The notes: a model not told the origin generated them from the sequence alone. A stretch of 64,000 nt of DNA from Pollenia angustigena (GCA_930367215.1 OV884056.1:86687285-86751284), one strand, 5' to 3'. Counted from the first letter of the stretch, positions 23,340-36,218 are shown. Program-made: numbers and translations.

Positions 23340-23490
23340 TGCTGGGTACACACAGTGCAACCTACATGGAAACTGTTTCAATGCAACCTCAAAATATCAA
23401 AGCGTTTTGATGTGTATGCAATCTGAAATGAATGAAAATGAATTTAATTCACTGGATTGCGTAAACGTGTTGCATAGTGTGTACCCAGCA
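23340..23490. mobile_element. Palindromic MITE, TGCTGGGTACACAC termini, TTA duplication
   Basis: The left end TGCTGGGTACACACAGTGCAA is mirrored by a right end finishing gtgtacccagca. TTA flanks at 23337-23339 and 23491-23493. At 151 bp it has no coding capacity. It resembles the GTGCYGGTTCACAC family in end sequence and target type (PIF/Harbinger-like). Confidence 0.8.
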
Positions 23491-23511
23491 TTAGATAACA
23501 CATCTTTACAA

Positions 23512-23551
23512 ATTGTAGTGATCTGACCAGCTAATGTCAGATCACTACAAT
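23512..23551. repeat. Perfect 16-bp stem, 8-base loop hairpin
   Basis: The arms attgtagtgatctgac (23512-23527) and its exact complement (23536-23551) enclose cagctaat. It lies 22 bases from the MITE at 23340-23490. No U-tract follows and its role is unknown. Confidence 0.75.
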
Positions 23552-25682
23552 GTCGGTTAAAATCAAACTTCTGATATGAGTTTTAATTTATGACGGGTTA
23601 ATAAAACTCTTTTTTTAAGAGTTAAATTCGACCTTTTATGTTTACATTGAAAAATAGCTGTTTTATATCGACTTTTTTGTTGTTAATTCAAAAAATAGCT
23701 CAGGGACTGAAAATAATTACTTTTATTATTTTTTGTAAAGGTTACGAGAAAAATTCCTTTATTTTCAATTGGGAATCTTTAACCATTATCGTTATTTATA
23801 TTTTATTTTGGTTGTGGTAACCAATTAAAGTAGAATTTATTTATTTTTGGTTATTGATAACCTAAGTAATTTTTTGGTTACAAATATCTATTGGAAAAAA
23901 TTATTTATTTTTCTGGTTACAAATATCCATTTTAAATAAAAACTTTAATTTTTTGGTAACAAATATACAAATTAAACAAAAAAAAAGTCAATCCCGACCC
24001 TATGATACTCCACAACACAACATTTACACAACTTTCTAAGAGTGTACCTTATTTGGGACCCATGCGCAATCATGGACCCAGGAAAACAAGTTATGATTCA
24101 AGTCAATGTTCTCACCATTTTCCATAGGCTTGATTATTAGGTCAAGTAAAACATATGTACCGCATTTCCTTTAAGCTTCTCACATGAAATTGTATATTTT
24201 TCAAAATGTGTTTGTTGGGTTAGACACACAATACAAACATTGCATATATAAAATATATATGTATAACCATTTTTTCCTTAAGTATAAGCTCTAAATTAAT
24301 AACAGTTGTCTCTTTGTGTAACAAGTTACCCAAAATTAATAATTTATATAAAACAAACCAAAAATTACCGTGTTGTAAGTGTTTATCAAAAAATAGGCAC
24401 TTTGATAATTTAGAGGAAAAAAATCGTCAAAATGCAGATTTATTGGTAAACATGGTAGACCTGATCACAACGCCTCCTGCTAGTTTTTATTTTTTACAAA
24501 CACAAAGTATGTACACGTGTTCAGTTCTTTCAGAATTTTTTTTCCAATAATTTTTGTCTACTTGGCACTTGAACGAAGAAAACGCACCCTTTTAATTTCA
24601 TCAAAGAATTTTTTACACAAACAAAATACCTACATATCGTTACCGAAAATTTCAAAAATGTATGACTTCCAAAAAAAAAAAAACAAGCAAGCACATTTTG
24701 TTCTTGTAAAGTTTTTTTTTGTTTGTTGCTCGAAACACATCACGCAAAAATTATTGAAAAATATAACTGTTCATGTGTACATATTTTGTTTCTGTAAAAA
24801 ATTATTTCCTTGCGTTGAAAACTAATTGAAAATAACGGTATCGTACAATAAGTAACTTATTGTATTCCATCAGTATCCACTAGTATCTGCTTTTGCGAAA
24901 CAGATATTAGCAGATATGATACTCTCTTTCGCTTTTTTATCAACTTACATCCACTCTTTTACAAATCATATCAATATCAACTTATATCAGAAACACAAGA
25001 GCACTCATCCATACGCATCGACTTTAGAAAAAACACAGAAACAGATATATCTGTGCAGGTCTTTAATACAAATGCAAAGCAATCAAATCGTCGACCAATA
25101 ACAAATATGTGGTGATGTAGGTATATTGACTATGCTTAATTTTTCCCAGTGTATTATTAACAGTTCACAAAACTTAAAGTAATAAAATAATAATTATTTT
25201 TCAAGAAATATACATAATTATTTTTTAATACAACTGAAATGTTTTCTCGCAATGAAAGTTATGGTCATAGAGATAATATAATCTTGAAAAAAATTTTTAC
25301 TTAAGAGTAGAAATTACGAGCTTATAAAGATAAAATATACAAAATCTTGTTTTACAAACATCAATATTGTTTATTCAAGTGACAGAACGAGTAGAATTTT
25401 ATTTTAACAAAATCATTACTGATAAAAATCAAACTAAAAACTTAATCCGTATTATTCGTTTCTAAGCAAAATTTTATAAAATTCCCTGATTTTAGTTGAC
25501 TTTATTTAAAACAGTTCATAGTGGTTAACGCAAACGGACGCTTTAAAGAAAAAGTACTATACAGGATATATGTACATATAAACGAGTGTAATTTCTCAAA
25601 ATAATTAACTGTGATATCAATAAAATAAAAATAAATATTAAATAAATTGTATCCTTTCAACGGTTTTTATATTGGCGGGAAA
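23552..25682. other. Upstream region of the SLC5 gene
   Basis: Gene-poor and AT-rich. A ggttacaaatatc phrase recurs about four times near 23808-23970. Between 24840 and 25070 there is a less AT-rich patch of unknown role. The promoter and 5' leader of the transporter should lie toward the right end, but no convincing TATA/initiator pair was seen. Confidence 0.4.
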
Positions 25683-28600
25683 ATGTCGATTTTAAATGCT
25701 ACTGCCTCGGTTTTGAGTGATATTAGCCAATTTACTTTTAATTCGTACGATTACGTAGTTTTTGTGTTTATGTTGTGCATTTCCGCTGCAATCGGTGTGT
25801 ATTTCGGTTTCTTCTCCAAAGGTGAAGAGACCACAGATGAATATTTACATGGCGGCAAACAAATGAAAACTCTACCAATTGCCATTTCTCTAGTGGCTAG
25901 TCAACTTTCGGGTATCTCGATTATGACTATACCGGCCGAAATGTATGCGTTTGGTATAAATTGGATTTTCAATGTTGCCTCAATGGTCGTTATAATACCA
26001 TTGTTATGTTGGGTGATTATACCAGTTTTCTATAATAACGGAATTGCGAACTGCTACGAGGTTTGTTTGATAATGCTGACAACTTTTTGTGTGATTTTTT
26101 TTTTAATGCTCTCATTTCCAGTATCTAGAACTGCGTTTTAATCGCAAAACTCGCGAACTTTTAACAGTGGCTTTCATGGTTACTATATTATTTATGTTGC
26201 CAGTTTTTATATTTATCCCCGCGTTGGCATTTTCACAGGGTAAGCGCCAATTTAAAATTGCAACTTTTATTTATTGTTTCCCATTTCTAATAATAAAAAT
26301 ATTAACTGTTATAAACATAAAATCAAATGTGTACGAAACGATGTAAAAATTACCAACGTTGAACTTTGTTTTGCAGGCAAAGATTGAATGTAAATTTGAC
26401 CGTATGAATAAATCAATAAAAATAGTGATTTTGCAGTTGTTTGTTTTATTGTACAATTATTGTAATCTCGCAGCTACCTGCTATAAATATACCTTGGTGT
26501 TACATATACACACAAATTATAACGGGTTATCCATTTTTCAATGGGATGGCGCATTGGCACCACAGAACTGACGAATCGGAGTCAGTTTAATAAAAATAAT
26601 TCACCAATGCGATTAAACTGTCATTAAATTGAGTCATTGGGATTGACTTAAAACAAAGTGAGAGATTAATATTATTTTCTTACCCATTACACATGGTTGC
26701 TTCACTTTTGTTGCATTCCGCCCTTTGTTTATAGAAGAACTCGATATGGTTTTCCTAATCATTCTACTTCGAAAATGTTATGCATTTACCTAAAAAATTT
26801 AAACAAATAGAATATGTGAATTTTTGCTTCTTATTCTACTTTGACATGAAAATAATGTTAATAATACACAAAATGTGGCATCGAATTGATGTCACTGTAG
26901 TCATAGCATAGATGACGCATAAAATATGGCAAAATTTTATGATGAAGTTCGTCATTGGATTGATGTCAGTTTTTGTCTCATTGATGCCATTTGTAATAAC
27001 ATTGATGTCACAATTCTGATGTTAGGGCATCATCAATATGAAGATGATTTTTTATGAGTGCAAAGCTATTGCTTTGGATAAAGTTTCCTGACGATCAGGC
27101 CTAAGCAACCAGTGAAATGCGCATAGGAATAATAGCTTATCCTTTCAACAATAAATTTCAATGTTTTTATCTAGAATAAAAATTGGGAATTATGCATGAC
27201 TAACAAAATCTTTTAAATTAAAATTGTGTATTCCCAATAATATATGTATGTATGAATAATGAATAATTATCCCGCAGTACTCAAAAAGGGCCACGCTTAA
27301 ACCCTCCATATTCCTCATTGGCAAAGCTTTCACTTAATAAATTACACTTTAGTTGACAGATTTTAACAGCTTACAGCCTTGCCAGACCGGCCTAGCTCAA
27401 CTCATTTTAATCCTTTCTTTACAGTTACTGGCATTAATATTCACTTGATAAATGGCGTTGTATGCTCTATCTGCGTTTTTTACACGATGTTTGTAAGTTC
27501 TTATTTTTTTGTTTACTATCCCGACTGGTTGGTATTTAAACACTTGATATCCCAACGTGTTTTTTAGGGTGGCATTAAGGCTGTCGTTTGGACCGATGTT
27601 GTACAGGCCGCTATTATGGTAATATCTGTGGTACTAGTAGGTATTTTGGGTGCCAAGAAGGTGGGAGGTTTCAGCGAAGTATTTCGTATAGCTGGTGAAG
27701 GTGGTAGATTAAATGTTAAGTAAGTTTTTTTTACATTTATTTTAATAAATGTTTCTACTAATAATTTGTTTCATTTATTAAATAGTTTTACTTTAGATGC
27801 TACAACACGTTCTACATTTTGGAATTGCTTTATTAGTTCTACAATAATGTGGACTTCCTATGTGGGTCTGAACCAGAGTTGTGTACAAAGGATTGTTTCG
27901 TTGCCAACATTAAGACATGCAAGACAGTAAGTTTTATTTAAGGGAATACCTGTAAAGTATTTTTATATAAACGATTTTCTATAGAAATATACAAAACAAT
28001 CCCGCTTGACCACGGCAGACGAAAATAATATCGCTCGAACAATTGGCAAACGTTTCTCCGATTCTGATTCGAGAGCGACTATTGCTAGTGAAACGAAAAA
28101 TAACTTATAGAGCCACCCGTCGTTCTGTTTTATGGCAGCAAATCGTTCGATCTTGAAGGTTTGCTTTGTTAATATTAATAGCGAATCTTTAGGAATATCT
28201 AAAACGAGAACTTATGTAAATGATACTACCTGAGGGTACTTTACACTATTATACTTTGTATTAAGGCATGCCGAAAACCCAAGTTATGGTATAAGCACAA
28301 CTGGGACGAACGACGAACTTCGCATAGTACGACGAATTCGTTGCGTAAATTCGTCAAATGAGACACAATAAGTGCGTGAACCTAAAATTTTTTTTAATTT
28401 ATAAAAAACTATTAATCGGATGTTTTCTAGAATCCGAATCCACACGAAATGGATTACTTTAGAATTTTTGGTGTTCTCCATTTCGATTTTGCGATCTCAA
28501 ATTAGTTTTTGGGTTTGTTTCAAATTTTGCAATTTTTCCCGAATTTCAGCCATGTTCGCAATTTATTCCTGTACGTTTTCTGATTCTTTACAGCTTTAAC

Positions 28601-31600
28601 GATTTATTTTTACCAAATTTTTGACATTCCTTATAGTTTTAGGGACTTTAAATCAATTTTATGGCTTTTTTGAAATATTAAAATTTTTTGCGAATTTTTG
28701 CAAATTTTTTGTTATTTTCCGACATTTTGTTTATTTTCACTCATTCAGCGATTTCTAATAAATTTTAATGATTGTTTAAAAGTTTGCAATTTTTTTCGCG
28801 AATTTTAGCCAAGTTCGCATTAGAAGCGAATTGTCCCTGTAATTCTTTACATATTTCACGATTTTTAATAAAAATTGAACTTTGCTATCATGCTGCGCTG
28901 TCCCTTTCCCAATTTTTTCGTCGTTCGTCTGCGTAAGAAATAGAAATAAACCTAATCGCAGAGTTCGTTACGCCCGACTTTCATATACACCAATGTGTTC
29001 TATATCTGGTGACGAATATTCGTTGCGAATAATTCGTCGTTCGTCCCAGTTGTGTTTCTAGCATTATATGTAAAAGTGTGATAGTGTGAATGTAATGTGT
29101 TATGAAAATGACAAATATGGCGAAATAAAAAATTGACATCCCATTCGACATCATCGTTTTTTGCAATGTTTCGAAACTAGAATATTTTTCATTTGATCAG
29201 AATTACATTTTAACAAAAATTATTATTTCATGTGCGATAGTGTTAATACACACTGTAATGTCAAATTAGTTCTTTTTAGAATCGCATCAAAACTCATTAG
29301 ATTTGTATCTAACAAAGTATTACGGAATACGTAAGATTGTTAAATTCACTTAAAATAGATAATTATTCGATCTTAATTTCGTTTAACATTCGTTTTTAAT
29401 AATTTCGCAATAGTTCGAAAGCAGAGCTTTTGCCACTTCTCTCTTAATTTTGTGCTTTTGCTATTAAAAAAGGGTACGTTACGTATTTTTTTTTTTTTTT
29501 TTTGAAAAACGTTACATTGGGTTTTGTTTCTTTTTTGCTTGAGACACCCAGTAAAAAAAATGGGGTTTTTGAAGCACTACAGGAAAAAAGCGAATAGTCA
29601 AGCGCTTCAATTAGAGAGCTCTTATACAGCAGTAAATGATAAAGAATAAAATATACAAAAATATGCTATTTTAGTGCTGACAACGAAGAAGATTTTAAAG
29701 CGAAAAAAATAAAAATATATTATGGTCTACGAAAATTATTGAAAAAGGCATTTAAGCAAATAGAAGTACTTTAGGAATGCTTTGGATGCATTTTAAAAGA
29801 AGCGCTTATTGTCAGCAGAAAAAAGTCCTCCAAACCGGGAACACCCCATACAAAAATCAGGCATCCGATCAGCAGGTTTGAAGCGATTTGAGGTATGAAT
29901 TCATACAAAAAACCTGCTCCTTTTGGAGCACATTTTTTACTGGGCACTGTTGTTTGCTTATGCTGCGTATCCACAATCAAAAATCGTCGACAGAACAATG
30001 ACCCAATAATTGCTGATTATATTGCTGGAGAACACGTGAAATGAATTGACATAAATAAACGTACAGAGAAATGAAACGTCAGGAGATTGCTACAGAGTTG
30101 CCAATTTAGCGCCTTTGGCGCTAGATTAAGCGCTTTTTAACTGTCGAAAAGGCGCATATTTTTTCCTTAGCGCTTTTTTTAAAAAGAGCGCTAAATTAGC
30201 GCTTTTATTGATACCCAACATTTTTGTACTTTTATTTGCATACATTAAAATCAAGACACATTAAACCAAAATTTGTTTCCGTTTTGAAAATACTTCACTC
30301 TGAAAAGCATTCTATACAAGGAAAGAAGTTTATTTTCTAAAGAAATCCATTTCGTTTCTTAAAACAAGAAAATTCAAAACTAAATAACTGATTTTAACTT
30401 ATTTTGTTCGTATTAAGTAAAAGTTTCTTAAATAAAGAAACATTTTCTCATGATTAAAAAATTCACGTTTTTGGTATATGATCAAAAATTTCAAGAAGCA
30501 TTTATTTAATATTAGTCTGATTTTAAAATAGAATCAAGAAACAAAGTTTTTTTTTTATAAACTAACTAGTGCTATACGTTTTTATGGAAAAATTTTAGGC
30601 TTTTCTTCTGATTTTGTAAAATAAAAAGCAAAGAAAACTTGATTTAAGTAACTATTCTATAGTTGAATGAATTTTTTAGCTGTATTTTAGTAAATTTTAG
30701 TTCGCTTTGAGTCACAACTTTTTGCTTATGTTTATATACAATGGACGAGAATAGTGCAAAATTTTCGTGGTTCAAGACATATTTTCTGGTGAATTAGTAA
30801 ATAATTCTTTCCGTGTATAGTTGAAATTATATTACTTTAAGCTTCCTTAAATATCAGAAAAGGCTTTTTTAAAATATTAAAGTTTTATTAACACTGCTCG
30901 GCAAAAAACTAAAAAAAAGTCGATCTAGAGAACTTGATTATGTGATTTTAATTCACTTTAGCGTGCTAAATGCAAATAGTTTATTCAATCACGTCTAGTT
31001 AACATTTTGTTTACTGATTTCTTGTCTTATTTTATTCATAATATACCTGGATTTCTGATAAATGATAAAAATACTAATTTGCATGGAAAAATATAATAAA
31101 ATATATAAAATAATTATTTGTAAAATATCAATATCGTTCTCAAGTTATGATAAAATATATGTACCACATAAATGCCTTATTTCGGTCAAAATATAAGACT
31201 AGCCCATAAAAGAACAAGACATGATAGAAACAACTGAAAACGGATTTGAATTTAGCGCAGTAGTATCTTTGCTTTTCATAAATTTTTATTTAAAACGATT
31301 TTTTTGACGGCCAGTGTTACTAATAAAACTTGGATCTTAAACATGTCATTAAGTTTTTTATTTAAATTTTATTTAGCGCTTTTTGATTGGAGACACGACG
31401 CTTTTTGATTAGAAATAGTTCACAACCTTGGATTGCTAAGCAATAACTGATCAAGCAATCAGAAGAGCCACACCGTTAACCTATCCGTAAGAGTATATAA
31501 CCAGGTATGGGCACCACTACATTGAAAGCTTTGCATGTGTGGCATTGTATTGGTTTATTTCAGTGACGTCCAAAATTTAAATTTTGGTTGTATTGCTTTT

Positions 31601-34600
31601 TATTAGTATTAGTGAATAAAGAGACAAAAATTCTTAATAAAAATACAAAAAATATGTAAGCATCCGCCGCATGTGCACTCGTCGCTTGGTAATCGACGAC
31701 TGAATTGTGTACTCTCGTGGACTAAATGAAAGAGCGTAAGAATGCGTGTGAAGAATGTGTGTGAATTTATTTCCACAATTGTGGTATGGGCTGGACACCA
31801 ATGGTTTATTTACGTTTGCATTTGTTGGTTTTATGCTCTTCTGCTCTTTGTTTTTGTGTATGCCTCAGTGTTGAAAAATTCAGTACTTTGGTACTTTTTT
31901 CAGTACATTTTCATATTAAAAATACCGCAGTACCCCCGCATTGTTTTCAGTACTTTTTTATCCTTTGAGCTTTTTAACTCTTAACTTCTTAACTGTGATA
32001 TGATCATTGAAGGCTTTGGTCATCATGTGTTTGTTGCAAAATTTATGTTGTTGTATTTTAAAAACAACTAACGACGTTAATATTAAAATGCAAAGCGTGG
32101 ACGCCAGGATTCATATTTTGCTTTCCAGAATGGTATATTTGTTCTTACAAGTGGCAAGAAAATTTATTTCATTCATTTCATTCCACAGTTTGCGAAACAT
32201 TAAGAACTAAATTTTGTTTTGAAAATAAATCCTTAAAAGTAATAATCAGCTTCACTCCAGAAAATATTATTTTCCGAAAAACCAATAGCATAATATTGTT
32301 GTTTAATTGATGTTATTTACAAACGATAAAGAAAACTATAATAATATCAATTCTCAATTCCGTGTTCTAGCGGATCTTTCAGAAATAAAGCGTTTCAGAA
32401 CTAAATATACATATTTAAATTTCTTGGAAAAATATAGCCATTATTATATATATATTCCTCTAACTCCCACTGGAGCATAGGGCGCCAAAATAAGAAACAA
32501 AACTAATGTTTGCTGACATTTCACATATTGCTTATGGTATTTTATCGATACCACATTTTCGAACATCAAAATTATGTAAAAAGCGATAGAAGAAATCGTT
32601 TACACGTCGAAACTGTTTCAAGTTTGATAAAAACTAAAGAACTATTAACATCAACTGGTAGTTGCTGTTGTAGTTATAAAATTTCTTATGATCTCTTAAA
32701 GTAAATTTGCTTAATCTTATAAAAATATTGTATAACTGAAATATTGTTTACATGTGTACATCAAATATAAATAAATACTGTTTGCTATTAAATACTTAAA
32801 TAAATGATTTCAATTCCAAAAAATGTTTTTTGCTCCTTTTATTTTCATAAATTATTGATTTTTTTTAACAAAAAGTACCATTTGGTGGGAAAAATACTCT
32901 TTTAGTTGAAGTTCAGTACCATTTCAAAATTTCAATTTTGCAACGCTGGTATGTATACACATCGTTCGCTCTTTTTGAGTTTTCATTTTGAATTTGCCCA
33001 TAGCTTAAATAACCAACAAAAAATTTATTTTTAAACGGCAGTTTAAAACTACATTGGGATTTATTGGGGATATAATAGAGAATAAAAATATGAAATAATT
33101 ATTTCAATACCTCCCATAGTTTTTCAATGCCTGCGATTTAAATATTTACATTTTCGGAAAAAAACTAATTTGTTGGCCATATTTTTGCGAATAAGCCCAA
33201 TTTCCTTTCTGCTATGAACTTTAAGTAAAACTTATTCAGTATTTTATAGTCCAGATAATTAAAAATATGCCATTTTAAACAAAATGTGTTTTTATAACAT
33301 AAAAATTTTGGTAACTATTTTTCGCACTTGGTTAGTTTTTTTTACATTTTGGTTACAATTTATTGTTGTCTTGGCAACACTGTTCGCCACATCTTCGAAA
33401 AAAATTCGTTTGTTTTAAATTTTCAAACATTTAACATTTTTGTTTCGCTAATTATTCGGAGTGATAAATGCTCTCTTTTTTCAAATCTCGGGTCAAGCGG
33501 GATATTATATACAAAAGTTTCTAACCCTACGTTTCCACATGCAAGTCAACGAAAAATCAAGGAAGCAGCCGATTGGCTGAAAGTACAAAAATTGAGTGAA
33601 TGTTAGTGAAAAAGTGTGAGTGTTTAGAGTTTTTCGAACCCTGAAAATAATATTGGACCACCTGATCCATTTTGATAAGATGGACTACTCCATGGACGGG
33701 TCTGATGTAATGCAAGCATGGACCATGTCATTGTTAAAAAGTGTTTGTAGTGAGATGACATGTCTTCGTTTTTTAACGACGTCCTTTTGTTTTTAAACGA
33801 CTTCAAAACTAATCCTCTTGAGTATACCATGGAGCTGAAAGTACGAAAATTGTGTGAATGTTTGTGAAAAAGTGTGAGTGAATTGAGTTTTTCGAACTTG
33901 CGCTTGCATGTGAAAGCGGGGGGTAAGGCAAAAACTGTTTTATAGTTTTTTTTTCAAACCGTTTAAAAAAAAAATTCCAGCGAAATAATTTGTTTTATGC
34001 TTTCAGTTCTCTCTACATTTTTGGTGTTGGTTTCCTTCTTATCATGTTTTTCAATTGTTTAACCGGTATTGTTATGTATGCCCGTTATTACGATTGTGAT
34101 CCATTGGTAGCCGGTTTCGTGGAGAAAGCCGATAAACTTATGCCCTTCTTTGTTCAAGATGTTGTAGGTCATCTTAAGGGTATGCCTGGTGTTTTTATCT
34201 CTTGTGTATTTAGTGCAGCCTTGAGTACCATGTCCGCGAGTATGAATTCGTTGGCCGGTATTGTTTATTTTGATTATATTAAACCCAGAATTGTGCACAG
34301 CGAAAGGCGTGCTAATTGTATTATGAAATGCTTAGTGTTGTCCTTTGGTATCTACTGTATTTTGGCTGGAGCTGTAGTTGAGAAGTTTACCTCTATTTTA
34401 CAAATGGTCTATTCAATTAGTGGAGTAACGTTTGGTTCTGTTTTTGGAGTATTTTTGATGGGCATGTTTGTCCCCAGGGCACATGGAAAAGCAGCATTTT
34501 ATTCGGTTGTAAGCAGTATGGTAGTCATGTTAGTAATTGTTCTTTCAGCTCAAGGGAGATTAAATTATGAAAATTTGCCCAGCTCTGTAGAACATTGTCC

Positions 34601-34971
34601 CGATTTAAATATAACGCTGTAAGTCAATATAAAAGTAATGTAAATTTATATGATAATAAAACTTTTTTTTTAATTATTTCAGAAGCAATAAATCCCCTTT
34701 GCCTAAAGATCTGCCTCTGGTCCCAGAAAACCAGACAGATAAAGGTTTCAATATACTGGACATGTCTTTTAATTGGTATGTGGTTTTGGGTACTTTTATT
34801 GTATTTGCCGTTGGAATACCCTTCAGTTATATCTTAAAGCCTGAAAAGGGCGAACGATTCAATGTCAATTTACTTTCGCCCATCGTACAACGACTTGTAA
34901 ACTATGAACTGGCTCAAGTCGAAGAAGAGTTGCCAGAAATCATCAACTCAAAGCCCCCTCTTAAAACGTGA
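25683..34971 (+). CDS. SLC5-family sodium-coupled solute transporter, seven exons
   Basis: Coding exons: 25683-26060, 26122-26239, 27425-27492, 27568-27719, 27786-27926, 34007-34618, 34683-34971. All introns are GT..AG and phases 0,1,0,2,2,2 join to 1758 bases, 585 residues plus TGA. The protein is wholly alpha-helical and hydrophobic like SLC5/SSF symporters of the monocarboxylate/vitamin branch. Landmarks are GVYFGFF (TM1 end), DEYLHGGKQM (about 52-61), SLVASQLSGISIMTIPAEMY (about 69-88), FYTMFGGIKAVVWTDVVQ, NQSCVQRIVSLPTLRHAR, YYDCDPL (313-319) and AALSTMSASMNSLAG (about 356-370). The last corresponds to the helix carrying Na2-site serines. Length is usual for the family. It should co-transport sodium with a small organic solute across the plasma membrane; the substrate cannot be read from sequence. 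An upstream in-frame TTG exists, but ATG at 25683 fits the family start. Introns 2 and 5 hold mobile elements. AATAAA at about 35237. Confidence 0.92.
26439..26496. mobile_element. Solo end of the CAAGGTATATTTATAGCAGG hAT-type MITE (intron 2)
   Basis: The 58 bases match the left 58 bases of the complete MITE at 36754-37003, in reverse orientation, with two mismatches. The other half is absent, so it is truncated. Confidence 0.75.
26560..27300. other. Intron 2 body with attgatgtca motif cluster
   Basis: attgatgtca or close variants occur at least three times between about 26885 and 27010. No open gene or complete element was seen. Confidence 0.4.
28296..29054. mobile_element. Foldback element in intron 5, CACAACTGGGACGAACGACG termini
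   Basis: Inverted ends of at least 22 bp match perfectly at 28296 and 29054. Further short inverted pieces (gacgaat.cgttgcg) lie inside. The 759-bp body is noncoding, with many short gcgaatttt phrases. The target duplication is not clear. Confidence 0.7.
29547..29944. mobile_element. MITE, family CCCAGTAAAAAA (copy 2), intron 5
   Basis: CCCAGTAAAAAA at the left is mirrored by ttttttactggg at the right. The right 180 bases match the partial copy at 8244-8430 in reverse orientation. It is noncoding; an open frame across it (29998-29771) is a by-product of conserved repeat sequence. Confidence 0.65.
30093..31430. mobile_element. Nonautonomous hAT element with exact 8-bp duplication, intron 5
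   Basis: The left end CAGAGTTGCCAATTTAGCGC and the right end complement CAAGGTTGTGAAC are inverted-like. They are flanked by GATTGCTA at 30085-30092 and 31431-31438, an exact 8-bp match. Subterminal agcgctttttgat motifs occur at both ends. No transposase is seen in its 1338 bp. Confidence 0.85.
31439..31857. other. Intron 5 spacer between two hAT elements
   Basis: About 420 bases with no recognisable feature. Short open frames such as one starting at 31742 have no family signature. Confidence 0.4.
31866..32948. mobile_element. Second nonautonomous hAT element, intron 5
   Basis: CAGTGTTGAAAAATT at the left matches the complement of the right end aattttgcaacgctg. Flanks GTATGCCT (31858-31865) and GTATGTAT (32949-32956) agree at 6 of 8 bases. 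Subterminal agtactttggtac-type motifs recur at both ends. It is 1083 bp without a transposase; older than the element at 30093-31430. Confidence 0.75.
33525..33923. mobile_element. MITE, family CGTTTCCACATGCAAGT (copy 2), split by another repeat, intron 5
   Basis: The ends CCCTACGTTTCCACATGC and the complementary right arm are flanked by TAA at 33522-33524 and 33924-33926. About 75 bases of its body (gctgaaagtac..gtttttcgaac) occur on both sides of an inserted segment at 33643-33833. Confidence 0.7.
33643..33833. repeat. Dispersed repeat, family ggaccacctgatccatttt (copy 2)
   Basis: It shares tggaccacctgatccatttt, gcaagcatggaccatgtc and gtttttaaacgac-type sequence with copies at 13190-13318 and 38054-38290. 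It lies inside the MITE at 33525-33923. Confidence 0.7.
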
Positions 34972-35902
34972 AGCTAAAATGTTTATTTTGTTTTTCCAAC
35001 TTAAGTAAGAAAATAATGAATTTTAGTTTATTATCTCAATTCCAATTAGTGGCGAGGAGAAAAAAAATAAGAGCGGTATTATGTACAATGTACATTAAGT
35101 ATAAAGTTTCTATGAAATGTAAACGCGATTAAGAATTTAATGTACTAATTAATTTCGAACTGCTTTTTTATTTCACGTTAATTTTTTTAAGATTTTATTA
35201 TTTTATAAGCACAAAAGTAAAGATAATTTCAGAAAAAATAAATATTGAGGAAAATAACTAAATATTTCTGATTTAAAATTAGAAAAATCTGACTCATAAT
35301 AAAGAATTCCTAAAGTGCAATTGGAGGCTTAAAAAATCCTAAAATAAGTATGAAAAACTTAAAGAATATTAAGTATAACTATTATCAATTTAAAATTTCT
35401 TTAAAACTACCAAACTTTTAAACTTATAATTTTTATGTGTTGCTCCTAAACGTGTTAGATAACAAATATTTTAAAAATTATAACTGAATAAATTAAGATA
35501 AAATAAAATGTGCGAATATTTCGTTTGAAGAGTTGTGTAAGGTTCTATAATAAATCTATTTGTACATACATACATATAATAAAAAGAAAATTAAAAATGA
35601 TTTATGTATACGAAACGCTTAGAAACATTAAGTACATTATCAAATTGCTCGTTATATATAATTTTTTTTATCTATATTAGCCTTTTTAATTTGAAGGTGT
35701 TGCATTTAAAAAAATTAATCTAATTATTTAACGCAGCGTTGTTAACTTTTTACAACCAACACGCGCTATTCCCCTTCTCAAAACGTGCAAAATTTTATAG
35801 CCAAAACGCGCTATTCCCAAACGCGCTAAATTTTATTTGAATAGATAAATTTTTGACTGTAGATAAGCTATTTTCTCTATTTCTCTAATGTTCATTTTTC
35901 TT
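34972..35902. other. 3' flank of the SLC5 gene
   Basis: AT-rich 3' UTR and intergenic DNA. AATAAA-like signals occur near 35237 and 35300. Near 35755 there is a short repeat of acgcgctattccc. No further gene. Confidence 0.5.
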
Positions 35903-35905
35903 TTA

Positions 35906-36218
35906 CTAGCCGTCTCCACTATCCATCAACTTGGTAAGAACAGCATGTCGCACATGAATTCTACTCGTGTAGACTGTTCATGTTCATGTTTCGTCCATGT
36001 GCTACATTCGTCTTAGCATCCATGTGCGCCATGATGTTGGCCATACAATGTATTTTGTGTATACAAACAAACGCCACAACAACAAAAATTGTGGTCAATC
36101 AGAACATGAACATCAACACGTATTCGCCACATACAAGAACATGAACAAATTAATACCGTTGCTCTGCCGGCGTTATGGTCATGTCATGTTGAAATCGAAA
36201 GCGCATGGAGACGTGGAG
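35906..36218. mobile_element. Probable MITE with TTA duplication
   Basis: The ends CTAGCCGTCTCCACTATCC and the complement of gcatggagacgtggag match at about 10 of 13 bases. TTA flanks at 35903-35905 and 36219-36221. The interior is partly self-complementary (tgttcatgttcatg against agaacatgaacat). Confidence 0.45.

Noticed and set aside
24314..24825. Two overlapping frames upstream of the transporter
   Set aside because: Lysine/asparagine-rich AT translation, no splice or domain evidence.
29771..29998. 75-codon minus-strand frame similar to one at 8217-8429
   Set aside because: Similarity comes from the shared CCCAGTAAAAAA MITE family, not from a conserved protein.
31742..32210. Open frames spanning into the hAT element as a gene
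   Set aside because: They cross the element boundary and lack any hAT transposase or other signature.
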